Source of the DNA: Lishizhenia sp965656535
Lineage (GTDB): Bacteria > Bacteroidota > Bacteroidia > Flavobacteriales_D > Crocinitomicaceae
Assembly (NCBI GenBank): GCA_965656535.1
Contig: CBFHKX010000001.1
Coordinates: 682,001-746,000 of the forward strand
Direction: 5' to 3'
DNA length: 64,000 nt
The translations under genes and the position numbers were made by a program. Within the stretch, counting starts at the first letter, position 1. Each line of letters starts with the position of its first letter. Below are positions 47,081 to 57,800 of this stretch, piece by piece. The notes below the pieces were generated by a model that searched no databases, was not told where the DNA came from, and saw nothing but the letters and a program-made list of their open reading frames with translations.

Positions 47081-47995
47081 ATGAAACGCATAAATTTTCT
47101 TTTTCTTGTATTTCTAGGTAGTATTTTATCTTCTTGTTCTATCACACAGCTTTATGATGCAACAGTAGACTGGAAGTTTAAAAGGAATGATATCGTAAAA
47201 AAAGTAATGTATGATGCTGGCGATACCATTACCTATTATAGTGGAGGATCAGGCGACACCCTTATACTCATTCATGGATTTGGTTCTGGCGGACAACAAA
47301 CATGGCAGTCTAACATAAAAACGTTGTCAAAAAAACATTATCTAATTGTGCCCGATTTATTTGCTTTTGGAGAATCCACAAGTGCCAATCAGCAGTATAA
47401 TTTAGTTCGCCAAGTTGCTTTGCTAAATAAAATATGTAAGAAAGAGAAAGTAACGCGTACTTCTGTTGCAGGTATTTCTTATGGCGGATTTGTTGCACTT
47501 CTTTACGCTAATCAAAAGGATGTTTCTGTTCATAAATTGGTTATTATAGATTCTCCAGGTCACATTTATGAGAGTCAAAACGCGATCCGTCTAGCAGAAA
47601 AATATGGAGAGCAGTCGCCCGCAGATATTTTTGTGCCGAAAAACTACAAAGAAGTTCAACGCTTAATTAATTTGGGCTTGTATAAAGACAAGAAAATTCC
47701 AAAGTTTGTTTTGGAAAAAATGTATCAGGCATACTTTACGGATAATCAAATGGAGCAAGAGAAAGCAATGAGAGCCCTTTTAAACACATCGCAACCAAAG
47801 ATTAAAGAGCAATTAAAAGACGGAAGAACTGCTGTAATCTGGGGAAGGGAGGATGAAATATTTGAGTTAAAATATGGAGAAGCTCTTGCTAATACAATGA
47901 ACGCAGAAATTTTTATTATAGATGATGCTGGTCATATTCCTAACGCCGAGAAATCAAAAACCTTCAGTACTATCTTGCTGAGTCTTTTAAAATAA
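47081..47995 (+). CDS. alpha/beta hydrolase lipoprotein
   Basis: 304 residues with a lipoprotein signal (MKRINFLFLVFLGSILSSC). The alpha/beta-hydrolase core has the oxyanion region (ILIHGFGSGG), nucleophile Ser in GISYGG, Asp near WGREDEIFEL and catalytic His in DDAGHIPNAEKS. Substrate is unknown; an ester or lipid is plausible. It stands alone on the plus strand, 85 bp from the divergent lipoprotein gene. Confidence 0.88.
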   Translation: MKRINFLFLVFLGSILSSCSITQLYDATVDWKFKRNDIVKKVMYDAGDTITYYSGGSGDTLILIHGFGSGGQQTWQSNIKTLSKKHYLIVPDLFAFGESTSANQQYNLVRQVALLNKICKKEKVTRTSVAGISYGGFVALLYANQKDVSVHKLVIIDSPGHIYESQNAIRLAEKYGEQSPADIFVPKNYKEVQRLINLGLYKDKKIPKFVLEKMYQAYFTDNQMEQEKAMRALLNTSQPKIKEQLKDGRTAVIWGREDEIFELKYGEALANTMNAEIFIIDDAGHIPNAEKSKTFSTILLSLLK

Positions 47996-48103
47996 ATAAG
48001 CTTTCTTCTTAATCTTGGTAGACTAGAAAACAAAAGCCCATGTTTCTTATTTAACCTGAAAAGTTTAAGCTAATTTAGAGTTAGCATTTTAAAAATTAAA
48101 AGC

Positions 48104-48598
48104 ATGTCAAATTATAAAAAAGCATATATAGCAGGAGGTTGCTTTTGGGGAATGGAAGATCTCTTTAGAAAACGAGCTGGAATTTTGGATACAGAAGTTG
48201 GGTATTTGGGAGGCGAAAATGATAACCCAACTTACAAATATCATCCTGGTCATGCAGAAGGTATAGAGCTTACCTTTGACGCAGATATTATAGATTTCCG
48301 ATCAATTTTAGATTATTTCTATTGCATACATGATCCTACAACTGTAGATAGACAGGGGAATGACAGAGGTTCTAGTTACAGAAGTGCAATTTTCTTTCAA
48401 AACGATGAAGAGAAGAAAATCGCACAAGAAGTGATAGAAATTGTAAATCAATCTGGTAAATGGAATGGAAAAGTAGTAACCACCTTAGAACCATTTACAA
48501 AATTTTGGGCTGCAGAGCCTGAGCATCAAGATTATTTAGAAAGAAACCCAAATGGATACACGTGCCATTTTGAGCGTTTTGAAACAATAATCAATTAA
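48104..48598 (+). CDS. msrA: peptide methionine-S-sulfoxide reductase MsrA
   Basis: MsrA reduces methionine S-sulfoxide in oxidised proteins. 164 residues with the catalytic motif GGCFWG, then EVGYLGGENDNPTY, PTTVDRQGNDRGSSYRSAIF and a EPEHQDYLERNP end. The length suits the short, cytosolic form. Only the GGCFWG Cys and the YTCHF Cys are conserved candidates for the redox relay. A bidirectional terminator follows. Confidence 0.95.
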   Translation: MSNYKKAYIAGGCFWGMEDLFRKRAGILDTEVGYLGGENDNPTYKYHPGHAEGIELTFDADIIDFRSILDYFYCIHDPTTVDRQGNDRGSSYRSAIFFQNDEEKKIAQEVIEIVNQSGKWNGKVVTTLEPFTKFWAAEPEHQDYLERNPNGYTCHFERFETIIN

Positions 48599-48621
48599 AA
48601 ATAAATGACTTTTAAATAAAA

Positions 48622-48653
48622 AAAGAGAGACACGCATTTGAGTGTCTCTCTTT
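48622..48653. terminator. bidirectional terminator between msrA and lysS
   Basis: A 12-bp perfect stem (AAAGAGAGACAC with GTGTCTCTCTTT) and 8-nt loop, with A-runs on the left and T-rich sequence on the right. It serves the convergent msrA (24 bp away) and lysS (22 bp away). Confidence 0.88.
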
Positions 48654-48674
48654 ATTACTTAACCTAATATTTAC

Positions 48675-50384
48675 TTATTTTACAGCTATAAATAAACCAT
48701 CATCTGTTTTTTCTACTTGGGTTAATTCGTGTTTAGCTAGTCCTTTCACACCTTTATCCCACTGTTTATTAGATAATCCGGTCTTTTCTTTTAATACATT
48801 CAACTCCATTTTTGATTCTTTTTTTAGTAAATCAAAAATTAAGGCTTCGTTTTCTGTTAAATCCGGACCTTTTTTACCAAAAACCTCTGGTCGCATTTGA
48901 GGGAAAAACAATACTTCTTGTATTGCAGGATTGTTGGTTAAATACATAATTAATCTATCCATACCAATCCCTAAACCAGATGTAGGAGGCATACCATATT
49001 CTAAAGCACGTAAAAAGTCTTGATCAATTAAGCCTGTAGCTTCATCGTCTCCTTTTTCGGCTAATTTTACTTGTTCTTCAAAACGTTCGCGCTGATCAAT
49101 TGGGTCGTTAAGCTCAGAGTAGGCATTAGCAATTTCTTTACCGCAAACCATTAACTCAAAACGCTCTGTTAACTCTGGGTCTTCTCTGTGCTCTTTGCAT
49201 AAAGGCGACATCTCTTTAGGATAATCTGTAATGAAAGTTGGTTGAATGTAATTTCCTTCGCATTTCTCACCAAAAATTTCATCGATAAGTTTTCCTTTAC
49301 CCATTGTAGCATCTACCTCAATACCCATTCCTTTGGCAGCATCAAACAATTCTTGTTCTGTTTTACCTTTAATATCAAAACCAGTAAAATCGATAATTGA
49401 TTGGCGCATGGTAACGCGTTTGTAAGGAGCTTTAAAGCTTATTTGATGTTCTCCAAATGTGCATTCTGATGTACCATTAACAGCAGTTGCACAATGTTCT
49501 AGCAACTTTTCAGTAAAGTCCATCATCCAATTGTAGTCTTTGTAAGCTACATAAATTTCCATTGCTGTAAACTCTGGGTTGTGGGTTCTGTCCATTCCCT
49601 CATTTCGGAAATTCTTAGAAAACTCATATACACCATCAAAACCACCACAAATTAGTCTTTTTAGATATAATTCGTTCGCAATTCGCATATACAATGGCAT
49701 ATCTAATGCGTTGTGATGTGTAATAAATGGTCGGGCAGCAGCACCTCCAGGTATACTTTGTAGAACTGGAGTTTCAACTTCCATATAACCCGCATCGTTA
49801 AAGAAATTACGCATAGCTGTAAACAACTTTGTACGTTTTACAAAAATATCTTTCACCTGTGGGTTTACGGTCATGTCTACATATCGCTGCCTGTACCTCA
49901 ATTCAGGATCTGTAAAAGCATCGTACGTATTACCTTTATCATCTGTTTTTGGTAGTGGTAAAGGCTTTAAAGATTTACTTAATAAAACGAACTCTGTAAC
50001 GTTAACAGAAATTTCTCCAACCTGTGTTTTAAATAAATCTCCTTTAACACCTATAAAATCTCCAAAATCTAAGAGTTTTTTAAACACATCGTTGTAAAGC
50101 GTTTTATCTTCGTCTGGACAAATTACATCTCTATTAAAGTAAAGTTGAATTCTACCTTCTGCATCTTGTATTTCACCAAAAGAAGCCTTACCATGAATCT
50201 TTCTGCGCATTAATCTGCCTGCCATGCACACCTTTTCTCCTTCTTTGTAATTATTAATTACCTCAGAAGATTTGTGTGAAACCGGATATAACGCTGCGGG
50301 ATAAGGTTCAATACCGATATCTCTCAATTTTTTCAACGTTTCTCTACGCTGAATTTCTTGATCTGAAAGTTCTATAACGCTCAT
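48675..50384 (-). CDS. lysS: lysyl-tRNA synthetase (class II)
   Basis: LysS charges tRNA-Lys. 569 residues: an N-terminal OB-fold anticodon domain (about 45-160) and the class II core with motif 1 (FFNDAGYMEVETPVLQ), motif 2 (FRNEGMDRTHNPEF) and motif 3 (GLGIGMDRLIMYL). The C-terminal about 60 residues (from LTENEALIFDLLKKES) form an extra helical domain absent from the 505-residue E. coli enzyme. Such extensions are seen in flavobacteria. Confidence 0.97.
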   Translation of the reverse strand: MSVIELSDQEIQRRETLKKLRDIGIEPYPAALYPVSHKSSEVINNYKEGEKVCMAGRLMRRKIHGKASFGEIQDAEGRIQLYFNRDVICPDEDKTLYNDVFKKLLDFGDFIGVKGDLFKTQVGEISVNVTEFVLLSKSLKPLPLPKTDDKGNTYDAFTDPELRYRQRYVDMTVNPQVKDIFVKRTKLFTAMRNFFNDAGYMEVETPVLQSIPGGAAARPFITHHNALDMPLYMRIANELYLKRLICGGFDGVYEFSKNFRNEGMDRTHNPEFTAMEIYVAYKDYNWMMDFTEKLLEHCATAVNGTSECTFGEHQISFKAPYKRVTMRQSIIDFTGFDIKGKTEQELFDAAKGMGIEVDATMGKGKLIDEIFGEKCEGNYIQPTFITDYPKEMSPLCKEHREDPELTERFELMVCGKEIANAYSELNDPIDQRERFEEQVKLAEKGDDEATGLIDQDFLRALEYGMPPTSGLGIGMDRLIMYLTNNPAIQEVLFFPQMRPEVFGKKGPDLTENEALIFDLLKKESKMELNVLKEKTGLSNKQWDKGVKGLAKHELTQVEKTDDGLFIAVK

Positions 50385-50525
50385 GTTTTCTAACTCATTA
50401 AATTATGAAGAGCAAAAATAAGCAAAGCAAAGGAGTAAACCATATAAGGCACTAAGAATTGAGTTGGTGAAAATACATTTCTCAATAAAGCTGTTAAAAA
50501 ATGAGATGAAACCTTTTTTCAAAAA

Positions 50526-50551
50526 AAAGAGACCCATTTCTGAGTCTCTTT
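50526..50551 (-). terminator. intrinsic terminator of the M43 protease gene
   Basis: AAAGAGAC (50526-50533) pairs with GTCTCTTT (50544-50551). On the minus strand it is followed by a T-run of about eight. It lies 27 bp beyond the protease stop. Confidence 0.82.
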
Positions 50552-50577
50552 ACAAAATTATTTTAATAAATAGTTTT

Positions 50578-52710
50578 CTATTTGATAATCAATTGCTTTG
50601 TTTGTGTTGCTCCATTTACTACAATATTCACAAAATAAGCACCTGATTCTAAACCTTGTTCTCCGAATTGAACTAAGTTCATACCAGCATTTGCTTGTAC
50701 ATTTCTAGTTGCAATGGTTTGTCCAACCATATTAACTAAAGTAATTTTTGCAAGTGTATTATTTAATGTGTTAAAACGGATGTTAAAGTCGCCCTCATTT
50801 GGATTTGGGAAAACGCTAAAGTCGCTCACTAAATTTTCTTCTTCAAGAGCTACTAATTCATCAGACGGTGAGCCATAATAAATATTAATATCGTCTATAT
50901 AAATATTATTTCCTCCGTCTCCTTCAAAGCTAAAGCGTGTTCTAAATCCTTCTGTCCAATAAGAACTTGTAACATTTGTCATGTGCACGGTTACCCAATC
51001 GTCTTCGCTACTTGGTGTGAATGCATTACTTTGAACTTCTGAGCCTAAATTGTCTCCACTAATTGTTCTTCTTTGTGCCCAAGTTTCACCACAGTTTCTA
51101 GAAATAAACACTTTTAAGATTTCGTTATTTCCGCTATTTCTCTTTTTATATGCGTATTTAAAACTAAGTGTAACACCTTCATTTGGATCTACACCTGATA
51201 AATCCATAGATTGAGATATTAAGTCATCCACAGACCCAGACGGCATACCGAAATTTGGCATTTTAGCAGCTCTGTTGCCAGAAGCTCCAGAAACATTTTG
51301 AGCAATTGTCCAAGATGCTCCTCCATTGTTCACTTCGCTCCATTCTGCATCAGGAATACCAACATTATCTTCAAATGTTTCTAAGAAAGGTAAAGAACCA
51401 ATGTTTGATAGAACAGTGATATAATTTGTTTTTGTTTCCGTATCAGAGTTAGTTCCATCTCCGGCCGTTAAAGTAACTGCGTAAGTTCCAGGTGTATTGT
51501 AGATTACAGCAGGATTTTGAGCTGTAGAGGTTGCCGGTGTTCCTCCAGGGAAACTCCATGTCCATTGTGTTGGACCAGTATAAGAAAAATCAGTAAATTG
51601 AATTTCAGAACCTGCGCAAATTTCAAATTCATTTGCACCAAACTCTGCTTTACAAAGCTGATCTGGTTCGTTTACTCCGGTAGCAATTAAGTTACTCGGA
51701 CTCCAAATATTATTTCTTCCTCCAATACCAGAATTTAGGGCTGCATGCATTCTACTTTTCTGTCCTTCAGTAAACATTCTTGAACAGTAAGAATATTCCA
51801 TATAGTTTTGAACATTATCTAAGTTTCCATCGCATGTTGTACCGTTCAAGTCACAAACTGTCCATCCTACAGTATTTGGTGTGTCTGCAACACCATCGTC
51901 ATCGTTACAATTTGCAGGATCATCAGGGTTGTTTGTTCCACCCCAAAGGTGTGATAGATTTAACCAGTGTCCAACTTCGTGTGTTAATGTTCTACTTCTT
52001 CCTACGCTAGAAGTTCCGATAGCTCCTACATAAGTATCTAATACATGTATACCGTTCCCCATAGAACCACCTAGCCAGTTACTTGGTAGGTATGTATATC
52101 CTGCAGCACCACCAATTTCTCCTGCAATAAATATATTGAGGTACTCATCTCCAGGCCAAACGCCATGTTGAGCAATTACTGCGTTAATTCTATCATTTCC
52201 ACCTGCGTTTGGATCATTTGAAAAAGTTGAAAAAGTACGCGTTATTCCGTTTGTACAATTTCCATTTGGATCGCGCTTAGCAAGTTTAAATTCAACTTGA
52301 ATATCTGCTACAATAGGTTTAAACGGTGTTACAACGCCAATTGTATCTGAGTTTAACTTTTGGTAGTCACGATTCATTATAAACATAGCGTTTTCTACTT
52401 GCGCATTAGAAATGTTTTCAGAACCATTTTCATGTACGATATGAAAAACAACCGGAATGGTGTAAATAACCGAACGGTCAGCATTATCACTTGCATTTTG
52501 TTGGTTGGCAATAAATTGCTGTGTGAAGTTCTCTAGTTCAGTTCTAGATTCTTGGTAGCGTTGTAGGTCTTCCGGACTAGCATTTTCCAAAAATGCATTT
52601 CTTAGTTGGGCCTCACCACAAGGTTCTATATGGTCATGATTGTGTTCTTGAGAAAATCCCGTGGTGGAAAAAATTACACAGAGAACAAGTAAGAGTTTTC
52701 TTTTTATCAT
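50578..52710 (-). CDS. M43-family zinc metalloprotease with PKD and T9SS sorting domains
   Basis: About 710 residues from ATG 52710 (MIKRKLLLVLCVIFSTTGFSQ, a signal peptide); ATG 52728 adds only MLINKT. Domains: pappalysin-like catalytic domain to about 340 with HEVGHWLNLSHLWGG (HExxHxxxLxHxxxG zinc site); a PKD domain at about 365-440 (WSFPGGTPATSTAQNPAVIY, TYAVTLTAGDG); a beta-sandwich at about 450-620; and a type A sorting tail (FSVFPNPNEGDFNIRF, QGLESGAYFVNIVV). It should be secreted and processed by the T9SS. A nutritional or virulence-like extracellular protease is likely, with substrate unknown. Confidence 0.94.
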   Translation of the reverse strand: MIKRKLLLVLCVIFSTTGFSQEHNHDHIEPCGEAQLRNAFLENASPEDLQRYQESRTELENFTQQFIANQQNASDNADRSVIYTIPVVFHIVHENGSENISNAQVENAMFIMNRDYQKLNSDTIGVVTPFKPIVADIQVEFKLAKRDPNGNCTNGITRTFSTFSNDPNAGGNDRINAVIAQHGVWPGDEYLNIFIAGEIGGAAGYTYLPSNWLGGSMGNGIHVLDTYVGAIGTSSVGRSRTLTHEVGHWLNLSHLWGGTNNPDDPANCNDDDGVADTPNTVGWTVCDLNGTTCDGNLDNVQNYMEYSYCSRMFTEGQKSRMHAALNSGIGGRNNIWSPSNLIATGVNEPDQLCKAEFGANEFEICAGSEIQFTDFSYTGPTQWTWSFPGGTPATSTAQNPAVIYNTPGTYAVTLTAGDGTNSDTETKTNYITVLSNIGSLPFLETFEDNVGIPDAEWSEVNNGGASWTIAQNVSGASGNRAAKMPNFGMPSGSVDDLISQSMDLSGVDPNEGVTLSFKYAYKKRNSGNNEILKVFISRNCGETWAQRRTISGDNLGSEVQSNAFTPSSEDDWVTVHMTNVTSSYWTEGFRTRFSFEGDGGNNIYIDDINIYYGSPSDELVALEEENLVSDFSVFPNPNEGDFNIRFNTLNNTLAKITLVNMVGQTIATRNVQANAGMNLVQFGEQGLESGAYFVNIVVNGATQTKQLIIK

Positions 52711-52866
52711 AGTTTTATTAATTAGCAACGCTTAAAATTACGATTGAAAAGGCAAATCTTTACTTTTTTTGGTATAAACGGTCTTATTCTTTTACTTAAG
52801 TGTCGTCAGAAAAACAAAAATCGCGCAGAAAACCCTGATTTCTATCTTTTTCTCATCTACAGCTGG

Positions 52867-53565
52867 TTAGATTTGATTTACATCAATAAAACGCTGAACG
52901 TGTTTTGCTGTCCCAAAAATTACTAAAGTATCTCTAGATTCTATAGTTGTATCACTATTTGGAACACCAATTACGTGTTTTTCAATGGTATATTCGCCAT
53001 CTTTTTTAACGTCGTACTCTCGTTTTATGGTTACCAAAGTTAGCTGATATTTGTTTCTGAAATCTATATCTTCTATCGTTCGGTTAATTGTTCCTTTCGG
53101 AGGCTTTATTTCTGCAATTTCATAATCATCTGGTAATTGTAAAAAAGATAAAATACTAGGGTTTAAGAGTTGCTCTCTTACAACAAAGGCAACCTCATCT
53201 TCGGGTGTAAGTATTTCTTTTACACCAATTTTTTCTAAAATTAACTTCTGATGATCTCCACTGGCTCTAGCAATTACACGTTTTACTCCCATATCCATCA
53301 TATGCACAGCGGTAAGAACAGTTGCTTCAAAATTTTCTCCAATAGCAACAACAGCAGCGTCCATTTCTGTTATGTTTTGAGAAGCAAGTGCTTTAGAATC
53401 TGTGCTGTCTAATGTAACTGCAAAGGCTACTTCGTCTTTAATAGCTTCAATTTTCGTTTCTGAATTATCATAACAAAAAACTTGAGCACCTTTTTCTGCT
53501 AACCTTCGTGCAATGGTTGCACCGTATTTTCCTACACCGATTACGGCAAATTTGCTAAAACTCAT
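52867..53565 (-). CDS. TrkA/KtrA-type potassium channel regulator
   Basis: 232 residues with an N-terminal RCK nucleotide-binding domain (GVGKYGATIARRLAEKGAQVFCYD, the Gly-rich loop and acidic end) and a C-terminal RCK-C domain from about 140. KtrA gates the KtrB/TrkH channel in response to ATP/ADP. No ktrB is next to it here, which is unusual because the pair is commonly adjacent. It starts 3 bp after the cystathionine enzyme gene on the same strand. Confidence 0.9.
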   Translation of the reverse strand: MSFSKFAVIGVGKYGATIARRLAEKGAQVFCYDNSETKIEAIKDEVAFAVTLDSTDSKALASQNITEMDAAVVAIGENFEATVLTAVHMMDMGVKRVIARASGDHQKLILEKIGVKEILTPEDEVAFVVREQLLNPSILSFLQLPDDYEIAEIKPPKGTINRTIEDIDFRNKYQLTLVTIKREYDVKKDGEYTIEKHVIGVPNSDTTIESRDTLVIFGTAKHVQRFIDVNQI

Positions 53566-53568
53566 AAT

Positions 53569-54714
53569 TTATTTTTGTTCTAATGCTTGTTTTAAATCGT
53601 TTATTAAGTCTTCGACATCTTCAATACCTACACTTAGGCGTATTAAAGAATCTACAATTCCTGTTTTTTCTCTTTCCTCTTTTGGAATAGAAGCATGCGT
53701 CATTGTTGCGGGATGACCAATTAACGATTCTACTCCTCCTAATGATTCTGCTAGGGCAAATATCTTAACTTTTTCTACAATTTTTTGCGCAGCAGCTAAA
53801 TTATTGTTTTTTAGAGAAAAAGAAATCATACCGCCAAATCCGTTCATTTGCTTTTTTGCCAATAAGTAGTTTGGGTGTGATGGTAACCCTGGCCAATAGA
53901 CATCTTCAACGGAAGGGTGCTGGGTTAAAAAATGAGCAATTTTCTCACCATTAGAGCAATGTCTATCCATTCGTAAATGTAAAGTCTTTATACCTCTTAG
54001 CACTAAAAAAGAATCCATAGGTCCGGTTATTGCTCCAGAGCTATTTTGTATTCGATAGATTTCTTCTGCAATTTTCTCATTGTTGCAAATTAACGCACCC
54101 ATAATTACATCTGAGTGTCCGCCTAAATATTTGGTTGCCGAATGCATAACGATATCTGCACCGAGTTCTAAGGGATTTTGCAAATAAGGAGTTGCAAAGG
54201 TGTTATCCACCACAAGAAAGGCCTTCACCTTTTTCGCGCATATTGCCATTGCTTCTATATCGATAATATTAAGCATTGGGTTGGTAGGAGTTTCTACCCA
54301 AATTAACTTAGTTTTTGCATTCAATTTACTTTCTACGGACTTTGTATCTTGCATAGAAACAAAATGAAAAACAATACCAAATTGAGAAAATACAGTTGTA
54401 AATAAACGATATGAACCTCCGTATAAATCATCAGTTGCAATAACTTCATCACCGGGTTTAAGCATTTTTAGCACGCAATCAATAGCTGCCATTCCGGAGC
54501 CAAAACAAGCTCCATATTTTCCGTTTTCTATTTGTGCAAGACTATTCTCTAACGCGCTTCTTGTAGGGTTTTTAGATCTTGCATAGGCAAATCCTTTATG
54601 TTTGCCTATGCTTTCTTGAACAAAGGTGCTTGTTTGGTAAATAGGCGTCATTATTGCACCTGTAGTTGGGTCTGGTTCTATTCCTGCGTGGATAACTTTT
54701 GTTCCAAATTTCAT
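53569..54714 (-). CDS. cystathionine gamma-synthase/lyase family PLP enzyme
   Basis: PLP fold-type I Cys/Met metabolism enzyme of about 381 residues. The PLP Lys is in MHSATKYLGGHSDVIMG; the PLP phosphate region GSGMAAIDCVL and VDNTFATPYLQNP are present. I start at ATG 54714 (MKFGTKVIHAG). The promoter -7 box at 54732-54739 puts transcription start at or inside the ATG at 54729, so that one is unlikely. Synthase, lyase and homocysteine-forming activities cannot be told apart by eye. KtrA follows within 3 bp. Confidence 0.88.
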   Translation of the reverse strand: MKFGTKVIHAGIEPDPTTGAIMTPIYQTSTFVQESIGKHKGFAYARSKNPTRSALENSLAQIENGKYGACFGSGMAAIDCVLKMLKPGDEVIATDDLYGGSYRLFTTVFSQFGIVFHFVSMQDTKSVESKLNAKTKLIWVETPTNPMLNIIDIEAMAICAKKVKAFLVVDNTFATPYLQNPLELGADIVMHSATKYLGGHSDVIMGALICNNEKIAEEIYRIQNSSGAITGPMDSFLVLRGIKTLHLRMDRHCSNGEKIAHFLTQHPSVEDVYWPGLPSHPNYLLAKKQMNGFGGMISFSLKNNNLAAAQKIVEKVKIFALAESLGGVESLIGHPATMTHASIPKEEREKTGIVDSLIRLSVGIEDVEDLINDLKQALEQK

Positions 54715-54731
54715 TTTTTTCATCTGCATTA

Positions 54732-54762
54732 CAAATGTAAGTTATAGTCTACACATTAACAA
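54732..54762 (-). promoter_or_regulatory. promoter of the cystathionine enzyme-ktrA pair
   Basis: On the minus strand TTG, 20 bp, TACATTTG: good -33/-7 match at consensus spacing. It leaves a leader of about 10 nt if the start is ATG 54714. Confidence 0.7.
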
Positions 54763-54839
54763 TGTAAGTAAGTAAAGCGATTAAGTTAGAATGCACAACA
54801 CCTTTTAAGATCTCCGTATTTCAGTAAGGGTATTTGCTT

Positions 54840-54871
54840 TTTGAAAATAGAAAGTTAAAAAGGTAATTTTG
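54840..54871 (+). promoter_or_regulatory. promoter of the SF1 helicase gene
   Basis: TTTG at 54840-54843, 20 bp, TAATTTTG at 54864-54871: matches the Bacteroidota consensus. The -7 box ends 23 bp before the TTG start. Confidence 0.72.
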
Positions 54872-54894
54872 TTTCTTACATTCGTTGTTTCGTT

Positions 54895-57800
54895 TTGAAT
54901 TTGAAAGAAACTATACAATTCTGGGCAAATGAGCTATTAACTCCGGCGGGGAACGACTTGCTTGTGAATGTATTGGTTTCGAAGCGCTTTTACTACCTCA
55001 AAAATTCAGACTTTGAGACCATTCCGTTGGATAAAGAACTAAAAAAAATTCTTCTTGAAACAAATAAAAATAAACGAAACATTGGAATAGATTCGCTCTG
55101 CAAAGTACAAGATATTGTTGTTTGGGATTGGAAAGGAAAAATAAGACATACTCCATTGCAGCTGATACCTCTAAGTGTTAAGCAAAATAAAATCAATCAA
55201 ACCCTTAAAATAAAGCAAGCGAATTCTTCTTTTTTTAATCCATTTTTGGTCAAAATTTTTGAAGACTATATAGACTTTAACGCTTCTTTTGAGGCGGTGA
55301 AAGAGCAGCTGCTCGCGTCTACTTTAATTACAGAAATTAAGCACATAGAAGGATTAGCGAATGTTCATCACCATAGGTTTTCTATTATCAAAGAGTTGGA
55401 ACTCCTTGCAGATAAAGGAGAAGAAGATTCAAACCTTTCTCATTTACTCGGTTTTTCAGCTAGTGCAGCCTATAATCTTGCGTTATCTGATCGTACAATT
55501 TTTTCATCTGATACCGATCAACAAAAGGTTTACACTTGTTTGAAAGAGCAGAATACGGTGGTAGAAGGTCCGCCAGGAACAGGTAAATCCCAAGTAATTG
55601 CAAACATATTAGCTAAGAGTTGTGCATTCAATTCTACTACGCTTTTACTTGCAGAAAAACCCGCAGCGTTACAAGTTGTGTATGATAAACTTAAAACGCA
55701 TAATTTACATTATTTATGTTCTTTTTATTCTGGGAACAAGAGTAATACTGCAAATATTTTAAGTTTAGAGAGAACCTATACGTTTTTAGAGAATTTCTCT
55801 TCAATTACAGCTAACACACTTTATTTAAGTGAACAGCGATTAAATGCTTTGCAGCAAAAAATGGACAAGTTAAATTCGACTGCTATAATTGGTGGAGTAG
55901 ATTTTCAAACCTTTAAAAGCATAGCGTCTTCTGTTGATTTAAATAAAAATAAGTTCGACGTTTCTGCACCAGATCTTAAAACATGGTTACACGCGAAACC
56001 GCATTTAGAAAAGGTTTTTAATGCTCGTTCACATTCTTTTGCGTTTACAAAAATTAGGCATTTACAACAGTACTCGCTAGAGCAGGTAAATCGTTTAGCG
56101 GAGCAACTTAATCACTTTTTGATTAAAACACATGCGGTATCTGTAACACCGGGTTCGGTAGAGAAAAGTTTAAAGCGTATCTATTACACCCAACTTTTCT
56201 ACTTTTCGGGGATAGAATTGAATACTGCTTTGCTTCAAAAAAACAGTGCTACGCAAAAGCGTTTCTTTAAATTGCACAACGCTTTTTTTAAACAAAAAGC
56301 ACAACTAGAGATTTTAGAGAAAGAAACAATCAACTGGAAACGTAATTTAAGTAATTCAGAAATTTCAGATTTCATTACGGCTTTATCTACTACAGACAGA
56401 TTTAATTTAAAAACAAGAAGAAAAAGAAAGGCACTAAGTAAACTCTCTACTACAGGCATAAGTAATTTCTTAGAAGCTTTAGAAAATTTAAAGAAATTGA
56501 ACTTGCTCAAGGCAAAACAAATAGAGGTAGAAGATAAGCTTCGAAAATTAAATATTGAACCGATAGAAGCAGATTTGATGGCTTTAAAAAATATTGTAGA
56601 GCGTGTCAATGCATCAGATAAAAATGAGATTGAGACACTTTCTAAGCTTACGTCTTCTGAAAGAAAAAGTATTTTAGAAAAAGAAAAGGAAGTAAGTACT
56701 TTACATCAATTTTTAAAACAATTTTCTTTAGAAGAGAGTAAAACTGTTTTTGAGCAATTGCAAGAAATAAAAGAAAGTATTCCTACCTTAATTCTCTACT
56801 TTTCTGAAATTAAACAACTAGATACATCAGTTTTAACCAGTTTATCAAAATTTAAAAGTATTAAAGATATAGAAGAGGTGGTTTGCGTTAGCGCTTATCT
56901 TAAATTTGAAAGTTTACACCCTTCTATGCGAAGTTTTGATGGAACTAAGCTCAAAGAAGATTTAGAAGAAGTACTGCATTTACAGAAGGATGAGTTTGCT
57001 CTTTTTGCCAACAGTATACTGCGTGAGGCAAACCAGAAATTTATTAACTATCATACATTATTAAATACGCCGGCATCGAAATTATCAGAAGAAAATAAAG
57101 CATTAAAAATAAAACTCAGAAAAGGCAAAGCAATTTTGGTGAAAGAATTTTCAAAGTCGCGCAGCCATAAGTCTCCGTTAGAATTAAATAGTTCTGATGC
57201 CAAAATTTGGATAGATCTTTTGCATCCGATTAAGTTATTGAGTACGTACCAACTGGCATCGGATTTTCCGCTAGAAAAAGAGAGTATAGACTTAGCCGTA
57301 TTTGATGAAGCAAGTCAGATTCCGTTAGCCAATGCATTCGGAGGAGTTTACAGAGCTAAGCGTATTTTGGTAGCAGGAGATACCCAGCAAATGTCGCCAT
57401 CTACTTTTTTTAAATCACATTTTGATTCAATTGATTTATTACATCAAGCAGTATTTCATTTCAAAAAAGTGAAGTTAACGCATCACTACCGTTCAACCCA
57501 TCCGGCGTTAATTGCTTTTTCTAACCAACATTTTTACAACAATCAATTAAAAACGTTTCAGGGCTACCCCATTCAATATCCAATAGAATTTGTAAAATGC
57601 ACTGGTATTTACACTAATCATGGAAACGAAAGAGAAGCAGAAAAAGTAGCCCAGATTATAGTCAATAAGTTAGCTGCTCAAAAGTATGATTTTGGGGTTG
57701 TTACTTTCAACGAAAAACAACTAAAGCTCATTTACAGTAAGCTATCTGCTCCTCAACAAATTAAATTAGATGCATTAATAGAAGACGGAATTTTATTTAA

